Assembly (NCBI GenBank): GCA_035506135.1
Contig: DATJPY010000078.1
Span: forward strand, 1 to 44,108
Length of the DNA stretch: 44,108 nucleotides
DNA from: DATJPY01 sp035506135
Lineage (GTDB): Bacteria; Myxococcota_A; UBA9160; PR03
Reading direction: 5' to 3'
Each line of letters starts with the position of its first letter. Positions within the stretch are counted from its first letter, which is position 1. The position numbers were made by a program, and so were the translations under genes. Below are positions 7,941 through 15,267 of this stretch, piece after piece. Under the pieces are notes generated by a model. It was not told the DNA's origin. It was given only the letters and a program-made list of their open reading frames with translations, and made no database searches.

Positions 7941-8384
7941 CTAGCCCGGCGTCTCTTCCGAACCTGCGGCCGCGGCTTCTGCCTCGGCGGCCTCCGCTGC
8001 GGTACCGACCTCGCCCTCCGGCGCGATCAGCGCCGTGAGGTCGCGGATCTTGGAGCGCAGGCGCGCCTTCTTGCCCGACAGGTCGCGCAGGTAGTAGAGG
8101 CGCGAGCGCCGCACGTGGCCGCGGCTCTTGATCTCGACCTTCTCGACGACGGGCCCGTGCACCGGGAAGATGCGCTCGACGCCGACGCCGTAGGAGACCT
8201 TGCGCACGGTGAAGGTCTCGGAAGCACCCCCTCCGCGGCGCCGGATCACGACGCCCTCGAAGACCTGGATGCGCTCCTTCTCGCCCTCGACCACGCGCAC
8301 GTGCACGCGGACCGTGTCGCCCGATCGGAACGGCGGCAGATCGCTCCGGAGCGCCTTTCCCTCGAGTCCATCCAGCCGGTTCAT
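7941..8384 (-). CDS. rplS: 50S ribosomal protein L19
   Basis: A 147-residue L19 located at the 30S-50S interface. The conserved core is visible: FRSGDTVRVHVRVVEGEKERIQVFEGVVI, FTVRKVSYGVGVERIFPVHGP, and the C-terminal RRSRLYYLRDLSGKKARL. It carries an Ala/Glu-rich tail of about 30 residues beyond the usual end. The ATG at 8384 overlaps the trmD stop codon as ATGA, so translation is coupled to trmD. It is the last gene of the rpsP-khpA-trmD-rplS operon. Confidence 0.97.
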   Translation of the reverse strand: MNRLDGLEGKALRSDLPPFRSGDTVRVHVRVVEGEKERIQVFEGVVIRRRGGGASETFTVRKVSYGVGVERIFPVHGPVVEKVEIKSRGHVRRSRLYYLRDLSGKKARLRSKIRDLTALIAPEGEVGTAAEAAEAEAAAAGSEETPG

Positions 8385-9097
8385 CGCTCGTCCTCTCCCG
8401 GCGCGACCCGCAGCAGGTCCGGCCGGCGTCGTCGCGTCACCTCGCGGGCCTGCTCGGCCCGCCATCGGGCGATCGCCTGGTGATCGCCCGATCGCAATAC
8501 CGCGGGGACCTCGAGTCCCCGGAACACCGCGGGCCGCGTGTACTGCGGCCCCTCGAGCAGCCCTCCGCAACCGCTCTGGAACGACTCCGTCTGCGCGGAC
8601 GCCGGGTTTCCCATCACGCCCGGGAGCAGCCGGGCCACCGCCTCGGTCACCACCAGGGCCGGCAGCTCGCCGCCCGCCAGCACGTAGTCGCCGATCGAGA
8701 TCTCCTCGTCGACCGCGAGCTCGATCACCCTCTGGTCGACCCCTTCGTAGCGCCCGCACACCAGCACCAGCCGCGGCTCCCGCGCCAGATCCTCCGCGAC
8801 GGCCTGCTCGAAGCGCCGCCCCTGCGGCGAGAGCAGCACCACGCGCGCCCTGCGTCCTCCACCCTTCTCGCCCGCCAGCGCCTCGATCGCCTCGACCAGG
8901 GGCTCGGGCCGGAGCACCATTCCCGGGCCGCCGCCGTACGGCGCATCGTCCACCGAGCGGTGTCGATCCCTCGTCCACGCCCGCAGGTCGTGGACGAGGA
9001 GCTCCAGGATCCCCTCCCGGCATGCGACACCGAGGAGCGATGTCTCCCGGAACGCCTCGAACAGCCCCGGGAAGATCGTGATCACGTCGACGCGCAT
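8381..9097 (-). CDS. trmD: tRNA (guanine-N1-)-methyltransferase TrmD
   Basis: A 238-residue SPOUT methyltransferase that makes m1G37 in tRNAs and so protects against frameshifting. It shows the family motifs VDVITIFPGLFEAF, the loop DDAPYGGGPGMVL, LLSPQGRRF, CGRYEGVDQRV and the trefoil-knot segment ISIGDYVLAGGELPALV. The C-terminal domain includes the PQYTRPAVFRG motif. It ends with ATGA into rplS and starts 44 bp after khpA. In most operons of this type rimM lies in that position; here the gap is far too short for it. Confidence 0.97.
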   Translation of the reverse strand: MRVDVITIFPGLFEAFRETSLLGVACREGILELLVHDLRAWTRDRHRSVDDAPYGGGPGMVLRPEPLVEAIEALAGEKGGGRRARVVLLSPQGRRFEQAVAEDLAREPRLVLVCGRYEGVDQRVIELAVDEEISIGDYVLAGGELPALVVTEAVARLLPGVMGNPASAQTESFQSGCGGLLEGPQYTRPAVFRGLEVPAVLRSGDHQAIARWRAEQAREVTRRRRPDLLRVAPGEDER

Positions 9098-9141
9098 GCC
9101 CGACCGGCCACGTCCGAGCGGCGGCGCGGCCGCGCGCCGCT

Positions 9142-9375
9142 CTAGTCGACGATCTCCAGGCGGTAGTCGGCGCCGGAGCGCGACGCCGCCAGCACCACGC
9201 GCATCGCCTTCGCGACGCGGCCCTGCCGGCCGATCACGCGCCCTCGGTCGTCCTGGGCCGTCTCGAGCTCGAGCTCGCGCGGCTCCGGCTCGCGCACGCG
9301 CACCGCGTTCGCGTCGGTGACGATCGCCTTGGCGATGTACTCGACCAGCTCTGCCGCTGCGCTTCGCTCTGCCAC
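9142..9375 (-). CDS. khpA: KH-domain RNA-binding protein KhpA
   Basis: A 77-residue single KH-domain protein with the GxxG-type loop in DRGRVIGRQGRVAKAMR. KhpA proteins bind RNA and usually partner with a second KH/Jag protein to influence cell-envelope growth and small-RNA function. It begins 10 bp after the rpsP stop, a conserved arrangement in many phyla. Confidence 0.93.
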   Translation of the reverse strand: MAERSAAAELVEYIAKAIVTDANAVRVREPEPRELELETAQDDRGRVIGRQGRVAKAMRVVLAASRSGADYRLEIVD

Positions 9376-9385
9376 GTCCCGCTCC

Positions 9386-9640
9386 TCAGCTCGTCGCGAC
9401 CGACCGGCGCCGCGCTTCGCGCGCCAGCGCCGTCACGGCGTCGCTTACCTGCGCCCCGCGCTTGACCCAGGCATCGAGTCGCGCGGTGTCGATCTCGATC
9501 TGCTTGGGACGCGTGATCGGGTTGTAGGTGCCGAGCGTGTCGAGCGGCCGGCCGTCGCGGCGCGCACGGCCGTCGATCGCCACGATGTGGTAGTACGGGC
9601 GCTTCTTGGCGCCGGCCCGGGAGAGTCGGATCTTGACCAT
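9386..9640 (-). CDS. rpsP: 30S ribosomal protein S16
   Basis: An 84-residue S16, needed for 30S assembly. It begins with the conserved MVKIRLSRAGAKKRPYYHIVAID and contains the LGTYNP motif. The ATG at 9640 fits the family start; an open frame upstream to 9718 is not conserved. A GAGAGGGG ribosome site lies rather far (about 12 nt) upstream. First gene of the operon, preceded by a candidate promoter and a leader of roughly 115 nt; ffh, often adjacent, is not here. Confidence 0.97.
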   Translation of the reverse strand: MVKIRLSRAGAKKRPYYHIVAIDGRARRDGRPLDTLGTYNPITRPKQIEIDTARLDAWVKRGAQVSDAVTALAREARRRSVATS

Positions 9641-9762
9641 CGGCGGTGGATACCCCTCTCTACCCGAAGCGGCGCGATCTGCTCGCGATGTGTGAAGGCG
9701 TTCGGGATTCGCTTGCAAGACCGGCTGCGACCCCGCGGCCCGCCGGCGGAAAGTGGGCGTGC

Positions 9763-9791
9763 AATCTAGGCGAGCACCCCAAGCCCGGCAA
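9763..9791 (-). promoter_or_regulatory. Candidate sigma-70 promoter of the rpsP operon
   Basis: On the minus strand, TTGCCG (9791-9786) and TAGATT (9768-9763) are separated by 17 bp. This matches four of six bases in each consensus hexamer and lies about 120 bp before the rpsP ATG, just after the end of the zinc-ribbon gene of the preceding operon. Confidence 0.45.
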
Positions 9792-9802
9792 GGCCAGGGG
9801 CG

Positions 9803-9988
9803 TCAACGCGGCTCGAGGCCGAGCCGCGAGCGCTCCTTGCGCTCCGAGCAGGGCGCGCAGGCGTAGAGCTCGCGGTGCGGCTGCTGGAGGCGGTCGTAAT
9901 CGTTGTCGAGGGCGATGCGGCGGACGGTCGGGACCACCGCGCCGCAGAAGTCGCACTGCCGGCCTTCGGGCCGGGCCTCCTCGGACAT
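9803..9988 (-). CDS. Small zinc-ribbon protein, unknown function
   Basis: A 61-residue protein with two CxxC pairs (CDFC near residue 12 and CAPC near residue 46), the layout of a treble-clef or zinc-ribbon finger. The charged middle (RRIALDNDYDRLQQPHRELYA) is not repetitive and looks like a conserved small family. A GAGGAGA ribosome site lies upstream of the ATG. It is the last gene of the purH operon, about 31 bp after dciA. I cannot assign a function; DNA or RNA binding is possible but unproven. Confidence 0.75.
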   Translation of the reverse strand: MSEEARPEGRQCDFCGAVVPTVRRIALDNDYDRLQQPHRELYACAPCSERKERSRLGLEPR

Positions 9989-10019
9989 GGGGGTCTCCTC
10001 GGGCGCGTGCGGGGCGAGA

Positions 10020-10322
10020 CTAGCCCACGCGCAGCCGCAGGTCCGTGGGCGCCTCGTCGCCGAGCGCGGTCCGCAGGCCGGCGAGGATCTCCCGGCGGCG
10101 GAGCTGGAGCTGCTGGCACCAGACGCTGGTATCGACGCGGGCCTCGAGCACGCCGCCTCGCAGCGCGGTCGGCTGGCAGTGGCGGGCCACCTCGGGCCCG
10201 ACCACCTGCTCCCAGCGGTCTGCGATGCGCAGCACGGCCGCCGTCTCGCCGAGGCCGAGGTCGTCGAGCACCCGGCCGACCAGGGTGCCGACCGGGCGGG
10301 GCTGGCGCCGGCCGCGGGTCAC
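10020..10322 (-). CDS. DciA/DUF721 family protein, probable helicase loader
   Basis: A 100-residue DUF721 protein. The family core is seen in the IADRWEQVVGPEVARHCQPTAL segment and the following strand-rich VLEARVDTSVWCQQLQLRRREIL. DciA proteins interact with the replicative helicase DnaB and are the ancestral bacterial loaders. The GTG start overlaps the DUF1015 stop as GTGA. Confidence 0.85.
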   Translation of the reverse strand: MTRGRRQPRPVGTLVGRVLDDLGLGETAAVLRIADRWEQVVGPEVARHCQPTALRGGVLEARVDTSVWCQQLQLRRREILAGLRTALGDEAPTDLRLRVG

Positions 10323-11596
10323 GTCGCGCTCTCATCGAAGGGCCGGAAGAGCAGGCCGGTGGGGATCTTCGGCATGAAGAAGGTCGACTTCTGCGGGAGG
10401 ATCTCGCCGGCGCCCGTCACGCGGAACACGTCCTCGGGCCGGAGCGGGTTCAGGTACAGCGCGACCGTGCCGCGGCCGCTGCGCACCTCGCGCGCCGCCT
10501 CGAGCGCGTGCTTCGGGAAGGCGACGGCGCCGTCGCGCACTGCGGCCTCGTCGAGGCCGAAGACGCCCCCGAGCACCTCGGCGTGGATGGCGCGGATGCC
10601 GAGCTCGTCGGGGCCGAGCGCGGGGCGCGAGAGCACGCGCAGCACGCCCGAGCCGTCGTCGGCGGCAAAGGCCGGGCGGCCGGCGAGCGGCGCGAGCTCG
10701 GAGGCCAGCAGCGACGGCACGGCCTCGGGGCCGGGGCACGAAACGCGCCGCGCGGTCCAGCCGGGCAGCCGCGACGCCCACTCGGCGTCGCTCGGCGCCG
10801 GGACCTCCCGCACCACGCGGTGGATCGGGAGCAGCAGGCTCCCCGGCGCGTAGGCGTCCGCGAAGTAGCCGAGCGTCCACTCGAAGGGCGCGTCGGCCCC
10901 AGCCCCGCCGCCGCGCCGACACTCGTCGCGGTAGGCGAGCGCCGTCTCGTAGCGATGGTGGCCGTCCGCGATCACCACGGGGCGGTCGGCGAGGAACCGT
11001 TCGATCGCGGCGATCGCCGCGCCGTCCTCGATCGCCACCAGCGTGTGCTCGACGCCTGCCGGGTCGCGCGCGACCTGCTGTGCGCCGGCGTCGAGCTGCC
11101 GCGTGAGCAGCCCGGTCAGCGCGCGGCCCGGATCCTCGTAGAGGAGGAAGATGCTCGACAGGTTGGCGCGCGTCGCGCGAAGGAGCTTCAGGCGGTCGGC
11201 CTTCGGGCCCGCGAGCGTGCGCTCGTGCGGGCGCACCACGCGGCGCTCGTAGTCCTCGAGGCGCAGCAGGGCGAAGAAGCCCTCGCGCACCCGCGCCTCG
11301 CCGTCCGGCCCAGGGAATCGCTGACGCAGCGCGTACAGCGCCGGCCGGGGGTCGCGCCGCAGCACGCCGGCGCGACGCCACGCGGCGAGCGTCTCCGCGG
11401 CGCCAGCGTAGTCGGTGGTCGCCTCGTCACCGACCTCGCGCGTGAGCTCGAGGCGGATCGCGCTGTGCGGATCGCGCTCCCAGTACTGCCGGCGCTCCTC
11501 GGGCGTGACGACGTCGTAGGGCGGGGCGATCACGCGGTCGAGGTCGACGCGCGACGGGTCGTAGCGGAGCGCGCGGAACGGTCGCAGCGCGGTCAC
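10319..11596 (-). CDS. DUF1015 family protein
   Basis: A 425-residue member of DUF1015, a family often annotated as a putative HTH or SerC-linked protein; its biochemical role is not settled. Recognisable features are the N-terminal PFRALRYDPSRVDLDRVIAPPYDVV, the RPHERTLAGPKADRL segment, the histidine-rich IADGHHRYETALAYRDE and the C-terminal LPQKSTFFMPKIPTGLLFRP. The GTG at 11596 overlaps the sua5 stop as GTGA; the stop overlaps the dciA start the same way. An open frame extends upstream through sua5 but is not coding there. Confidence 0.9.
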   Translation of the reverse strand: MTALRPFRALRYDPSRVDLDRVIAPPYDVVTPEERRQYWERDPHSAIRLELTREVGDEATTDYAGAAETLAAWRRAGVLRRDPRPALYALRQRFPGPDGEARVREGFFALLRLEDYERRVVRPHERTLAGPKADRLKLLRATRANLSSIFLLYEDPGRALTGLLTRQLDAGAQQVARDPAGVEHTLVAIEDGAAIAAIERFLADRPVVIADGHHRYETALAYRDECRRGGGAGADAPFEWTLGYFADAYAPGSLLLPIHRVVREVPAPSDAEWASRLPGWTARRVSCPGPEAVPSLLASELAPLAGRPAFAADDGSGVLRVLSRPALGPDELGIRAIHAEVLGGVFGLDEAAVRDGAVAFPKHALEAAREVRSGRGTVALYLNPLRPEDVFRVTGAGEILPQKSTFFMPKIPTGLLFRPFDESAT

Positions 11597-12255
11597 GCGA
11601 GGCACTCCTCGCCGCCGAGCGCGCGGGTCAGAGCCGCGGCGTCGACGGCGCCTGCGCGCAGCACGCGCGGCCGCGCAGCGGTGAGATCGAACACCGTGCT
11701 CGGCGGGCCGCCGCCTGCGTCGGGGCCGCCGGCTCCGACGAGGAACGGGTCCCCGGCCCGGAGAGCCAGCCGCGCAGCATCGGCGCACGTGCGCGCGGGC
11801 GGCTCGCCGTGGCGGTTCAGGCTCGTCGCGGTGAGCGGGCCGATGCCGGCCGCCGCCACGGCTGCGGCGAGTGCCGCCGCGACCGGATGCGGCGAGCAGC
11901 GGACTCCCACCGCTCCGTCCGCGCGCGCGATGCCCGGCGCGAAGCGTCCGCGGCAGGGCAGCACGAGCGTCAGCGGTCCCGGCCAGAACGCCGCGGCCAG
12001 CGCGCGCGCGCGCCCGTCGACCTCGATGCCGAGCGGTGCCAGCGACGCCAGGCCCTCGACCAGGATCGCGATCGGCTGGCCGTCGCTTCGCCGCTTCCAC
12101 GCCGCGAGGCGCGCCAGCGCAGCGGTCGAGCGCGCGTCGGCGCCGAGCCCCCAGAGCGTCTCGGTCGGGTAGGCGACGAGGCCGTCCGCACGCACGCGGG
12201 CGAGCGCCTCGGCGAAGTCCCCGGCGTCCTCCGCCGCGGGCGACACGGCGGTCAC
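11593..12255 (-). CDS. Sua5/YrdC/TsaC-type L-threonylcarbamoyladenylate synthase
   Basis: A 220-residue YrdC-domain protein that forms threonylcarbamoyl-AMP from threonine, bicarbonate and ATP, the first step of t6A37 modification in tRNA. Motifs are the N-terminal GLVAYPTETLWGLGADA, the KRRSDGQPIAILV segment and the WPGPLTLVLP core, followed by VGVRCSPHPVA and SLNRHGEPPA. It lacks the separate C-terminal Sua5 domain, so it is the short TsaC-like form. GTG start overlaps the purD stop as GTGA. Confidence 0.93.
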   Translation of the reverse strand: MTAVSPAAEDAGDFAEALARVRADGLVAYPTETLWGLGADARSTAALARLAAWKRRSDGQPIAILVEGLASLAPLGIEVDGRARALAAAFWPGPLTLVLPCRGRFAPGIARADGAVGVRCSPHPVAAALAAAVAAAGIGPLTATSLNRHGEPPARTCADAARLALRAGDPFLVGAGGPDAGGGPPSTVFDLTAARPRVLRAGAVDAAALTRALGGEECLA

Positions 12256-13532
12256 CGGGCGAGCGCCTGCGCCGCGATGTCGCGGCGGAGCTGCATGCCG
12301 TCGAAGGCGATCCGATCGCAGGCGGCGTACGCGCGGCGCTGCGCCTCGGCGAGGCTCGCGCCCCGCGCGCTCACGCCGAGCACCCGCCCGCCTGCGGTCA
12401 CGAAGCGGCCCTCGCCATCGCGCCGGGTGCCGGCGTGGAACACCACGACGGCGGGATCGCGCTCGGCCTCCTCGAGGCCGCGGATCGGCTTGCCCGTCTC
12501 GTACGCGCGCGGATAGCCGCCCGATGCCATCACCACGCAGACCGAGGCGTCGCGCCAGCCCGGCGCCTGCACCGCGTCGAGGCGCCCGCGCGCCGCCGCG
12601 TCGAGCAGCGGGGCCAGGTCGCAGTCCATCCGCAGCACCAGCGCCTGCGTCTCCGGATCCCCGAAGCGCACGTTGAACTCGATCACGCGCGGCGCACCCT
12701 CCGCGTCGATCATCAGGCCGACGAACAGCACGCCCTGGAAGGGATGGCCCTCGGCGGCCATCCCGTTCAGGGTCGGGTGCACGATCTCCTCGAGCACGCG
12801 CTTCTCGACCGACTCGGGGAAGCCCGGCGCCGGAGAGCAGGCGCCCATGCCGCCGGTGTTCTCGCCGCGGTCGCCGTCGAGCGCGCGCTTGTGGTCCTGC
12901 GCCGCGGCGAGCGGCACGACGTGTCGGCCGTCGCAGAGCGCGTAGTAGGAGACCTCGCGTCCGGCGAGTCGCTCCTCGACGACGACGCGCGCGCCCGCTG
13001 CGCCGAAGCGGCGCGCGCCCATCACCTCCTCGAGCGCGCGCTCCGCCGCGGGCGCGTCGTCGCAGACCGAGACGCCCTTCCCCGCCGCAAGCCCGTCGGC
13101 CTTCACCACGCAGGGACCGCCGCGCGCGCGCACGTGGGCGCGCGCGGCCTCCAGGTCGTCGAAGACGGCGTAGCCGGCGGTGGGGATGCGATGGCGGCTC
13201 ATGAAGGCCTTGGCGAAGGCCTTGCTCGACTCGAGCCGCGCGGCCGCCGCCGAGGGGCCGAAGACCGCGAGCCCGCCCGCACGGAGGCGATCGGCGAGCC
13301 CGTCGGCGAGGGGATCCTCGGGACCGACGACGACCAGGTCGATCGCCTCGCGTGCCGCGAGCGCGAGCACCGCGCCGGCATCGCCGGCCTCCACGTCGGG
13401 CGCGCAGCGCGCCTCGCGCGCGATGCCGTCGCTCCCGGGCGCCGCGAGCACCCGCTCGACGTGCGGGCTCCGGCCGATCTTCCACGCGAGCGCGTGCTCG
13501 CGCCCGCCCGAGCCGAGGATCAAGACCCTCAC
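12252..13532 (-). CDS. purD: Phosphoribosylamine-glycine ligase PurD
   Basis: A 426-residue GAR synthetase, the ATP-grasp enzyme for step two of purine synthesis. It opens with VRVLILGSGGREHALAW and has the ATP-grasp segments PCVVKADGLAAGKGV, SYYALCDG, the DHKRALDGDRGENTGGMGACSP block and the metal-binding EFNVRFGDPETQ. The GTG at 13532 has GAGGA 7 nt upstream and the family-typical start. It begins 10 bp after purH and overlaps sua5 by GTGA. Confidence 0.97.
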   Translation of the reverse strand: MRVLILGSGGREHALAWKIGRSPHVERVLAAPGSDGIAREARCAPDVEAGDAGAVLALAAREAIDLVVVGPEDPLADGLADRLRAGGLAVFGPSAAAARLESSKAFAKAFMSRHRIPTAGYAVFDDLEAARAHVRARGGPCVVKADGLAAGKGVSVCDDAPAAERALEEVMGARRFGAAGARVVVEERLAGREVSYYALCDGRHVVPLAAAQDHKRALDGDRGENTGGMGACSPAPGFPESVEKRVLEEIVHPTLNGMAAEGHPFQGVLFVGLMIDAEGAPRVIEFNVRFGDPETQALVLRMDCDLAPLLDAAARGRLDAVQAPGWRDASVCVVMASGGYPRAYETGKPIRGLEEAERDPAVVVFHAGTRRDGEGRFVTAGGRVLGVSARGASLAEAQRRAYAACDRIAFDGMQLRRDIAAQALAR

Positions 13533-13542
13533 GTGCAGGTCC

Positions 13543-15117
13543 TCAGTGCCGGAAGTGGCGCACGCCGGTGAATACCATCGCGATGCCGAGCCGGTCCGCC
13601 GCCGCGACCACCTCGGCGTCGCGGGTCGACCCGCCGGGCTGCACGCAGGCGCTCGCGCCGGCGGCGACGGCCGCCTCGAGCCCGTCCGGGAACGGGAAGA
13701 AGGCATCGCTCGCCACGACCGATCCCGCCAGGTCGACGCCCACCCGCTCCGCCTTGCGCCGCGCCACCCAGACCGCGTCGACGCGCGAGGTCTGGCCGGC
13801 GCCGATCGCGAGCGTGCGATCGGCCCGCGCGAACACCACGGCGTTGCTCTTGGCGTGCTTCACCACGCTCCAGGCGAAGCCGAGCGCGCGCAGCTCCTCC
13901 TCGCTCGGCTTGCGCGCCGTCACCACGCGCGCCGCTGCCACGTCCTCGTGCGACACGTCGGGCTGCTGCAGCAGCAGGCCGCCGTAGATGCGCTTCCAGT
14001 CGAGCTCGGCGCGATCGATGCGCCCGGCGTGGTAGCGCAGCAGGCGGCGGTTCTTCTTCTTGCGCAGGAGCGCCAGCGCGTCGGCATCGAAGTCCGGCGC
14101 CAGAAGCACCTCGGTGAAGATCTCGTCGACGGCCGCGGCGAGCTCGAGGTCGAAGGGCCGGTTCGCGATCACGATGCCGCCGAACGGCGAGTCCGGGTCG
14201 CTCTCGAAGGCGTGGCGCCAGGCCTCGACCGGACTCGCTCCGCGGCCGACACCACACGGCGTATTGTGCTTGAGGATCGCCACGACGGCCGCGTCGGCGG
14301 GATCGAAGTCGCCGATCAGCGCCAGCGCGGCCTGCGCGTCGACCACGTTGTTGAAGGAGAGCTCCTTGCCGTGCAGCGCCTCCACGGCGTCGAGGAAGCC
14401 GCCGTAGAGCGCGGCGGCCTGGTGCGGGTTCTCGCCGTAGCGCAGCGACGCGGCGCGCGGGAGATCGATGCGCAGCCGCGCCGGGAGCGCATCGGCCTCC
14501 GCGGCGCCGGCGTGGGCGCCGAGCCACCCGGTGATTGCGGCGTCGTAGCGCGCGGTGCGCTCGAAGGCCTTGGCGGCGAGCCGCCGCCGGGTCGGGTCGG
14601 AGAGCGCGCAGCCGTTCGCCTCGAGCTCGGCGAGCAGCGCGGGATAGTCGGCCGGATCCACCGCGACCGCGACCCAGGCGTGGTTCTTGGCGGCGGAGCG
14701 GATCATCGACGGGCCGCCGATGTCGATCTGCTCGACGACTTCGTCGAAGCCGACACCGGGGCGCGACGCCGTCTGCTCGAACGGATAGAGGTTCACGACG
14801 ACCAGGTCGATCGGGCGGACGCCCTGGGCGGCGCAGTCGGCTTGGTCCTGAGGGTGGTCGCGCCGCGCCAGGAGGCCGCCGTGCACGCGCGGGTGCAGCG
14901 TCTTCACCCGCCCGCCGAGCATCTCGGGGCTGCCGGTGAGCTCGGCCACGTCGACGACGGCGAGGCCGGCGTCGCGCAGCGCCGCCGCGGTGCCGCCCGA
15001 CGCGACCAGCTCGACGCCGAGCTTCGCGAGACCGCGGGCGAGGTCGACCAGCCCGGTCTTGTCGAAGACGGAGAAGAGCGCGCGCCCGACGGAACCGCGC
15101 GGGGCCTGGGGGGGCAT
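13543..15117 (-). CDS. purH: Bifunctional AICAR transformylase/IMP cyclohydrolase PurH
   Basis: A 524-residue enzyme for the last two steps of IMP synthesis. The N-terminal MGS-like cyclohydrolase shows ALFSVFDKTGLVDLA, ELVASGGTAAALRDAG, VKTLHPRVHGG and NLYPFEQT with DIGGPSMIRSAAKN. The C-terminal transformylase shows SLRYGENPHQ, ILKHNTPCGV, SPFGGIVI and KHAKSNAVV. The ATG at 15117 has AAGGAG 6 nt upstream. First gene of the purH-purD-sua5-DUF1015-dciA-zinc-ribbon operon; divergent from the Na/Pi cotransporter. Confidence 0.98.
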   Translation of the reverse strand: MPPQAPRGSVGRALFSVFDKTGLVDLARGLAKLGVELVASGGTAAALRDAGLAVVDVAELTGSPEMLGGRVKTLHPRVHGGLLARRDHPQDQADCAAQGVRPIDLVVVNLYPFEQTASRPGVGFDEVVEQIDIGGPSMIRSAAKNHAWVAVAVDPADYPALLAELEANGCALSDPTRRRLAAKAFERTARYDAAITGWLGAHAGAAEADALPARLRIDLPRAASLRYGENPHQAAALYGGFLDAVEALHGKELSFNNVVDAQAALALIGDFDPADAAVVAILKHNTPCGVGRGASPVEAWRHAFESDPDSPFGGIVIANRPFDLELAAAVDEIFTEVLLAPDFDADALALLRKKKNRRLLRYHAGRIDRAELDWKRIYGGLLLQQPDVSHEDVAAARVVTARKPSEEELRALGFAWSVVKHAKSNAVVFARADRTLAIGAGQTSRVDAVWVARRKAERVGVDLAGSVVASDAFFPFPDGLEAAVAAGASACVQPGGSTRDAEVVAAADRLGIAMVFTGVRHFRH

Positions 15118-15267
15118 CCGAGACTCCTTCGATCGCCGGCGCAGGGGGAACGCCCTGGGTGTACCGGGAGGGCCGCGCGGCGTCAAATTCCGCGCTGCGA
15201 ACGCCGTTTGCATCCGGCACCGGCCCCCGCGGCGGGGCGGAGCGCGCACTGCTGTATCGTCGGCCCG

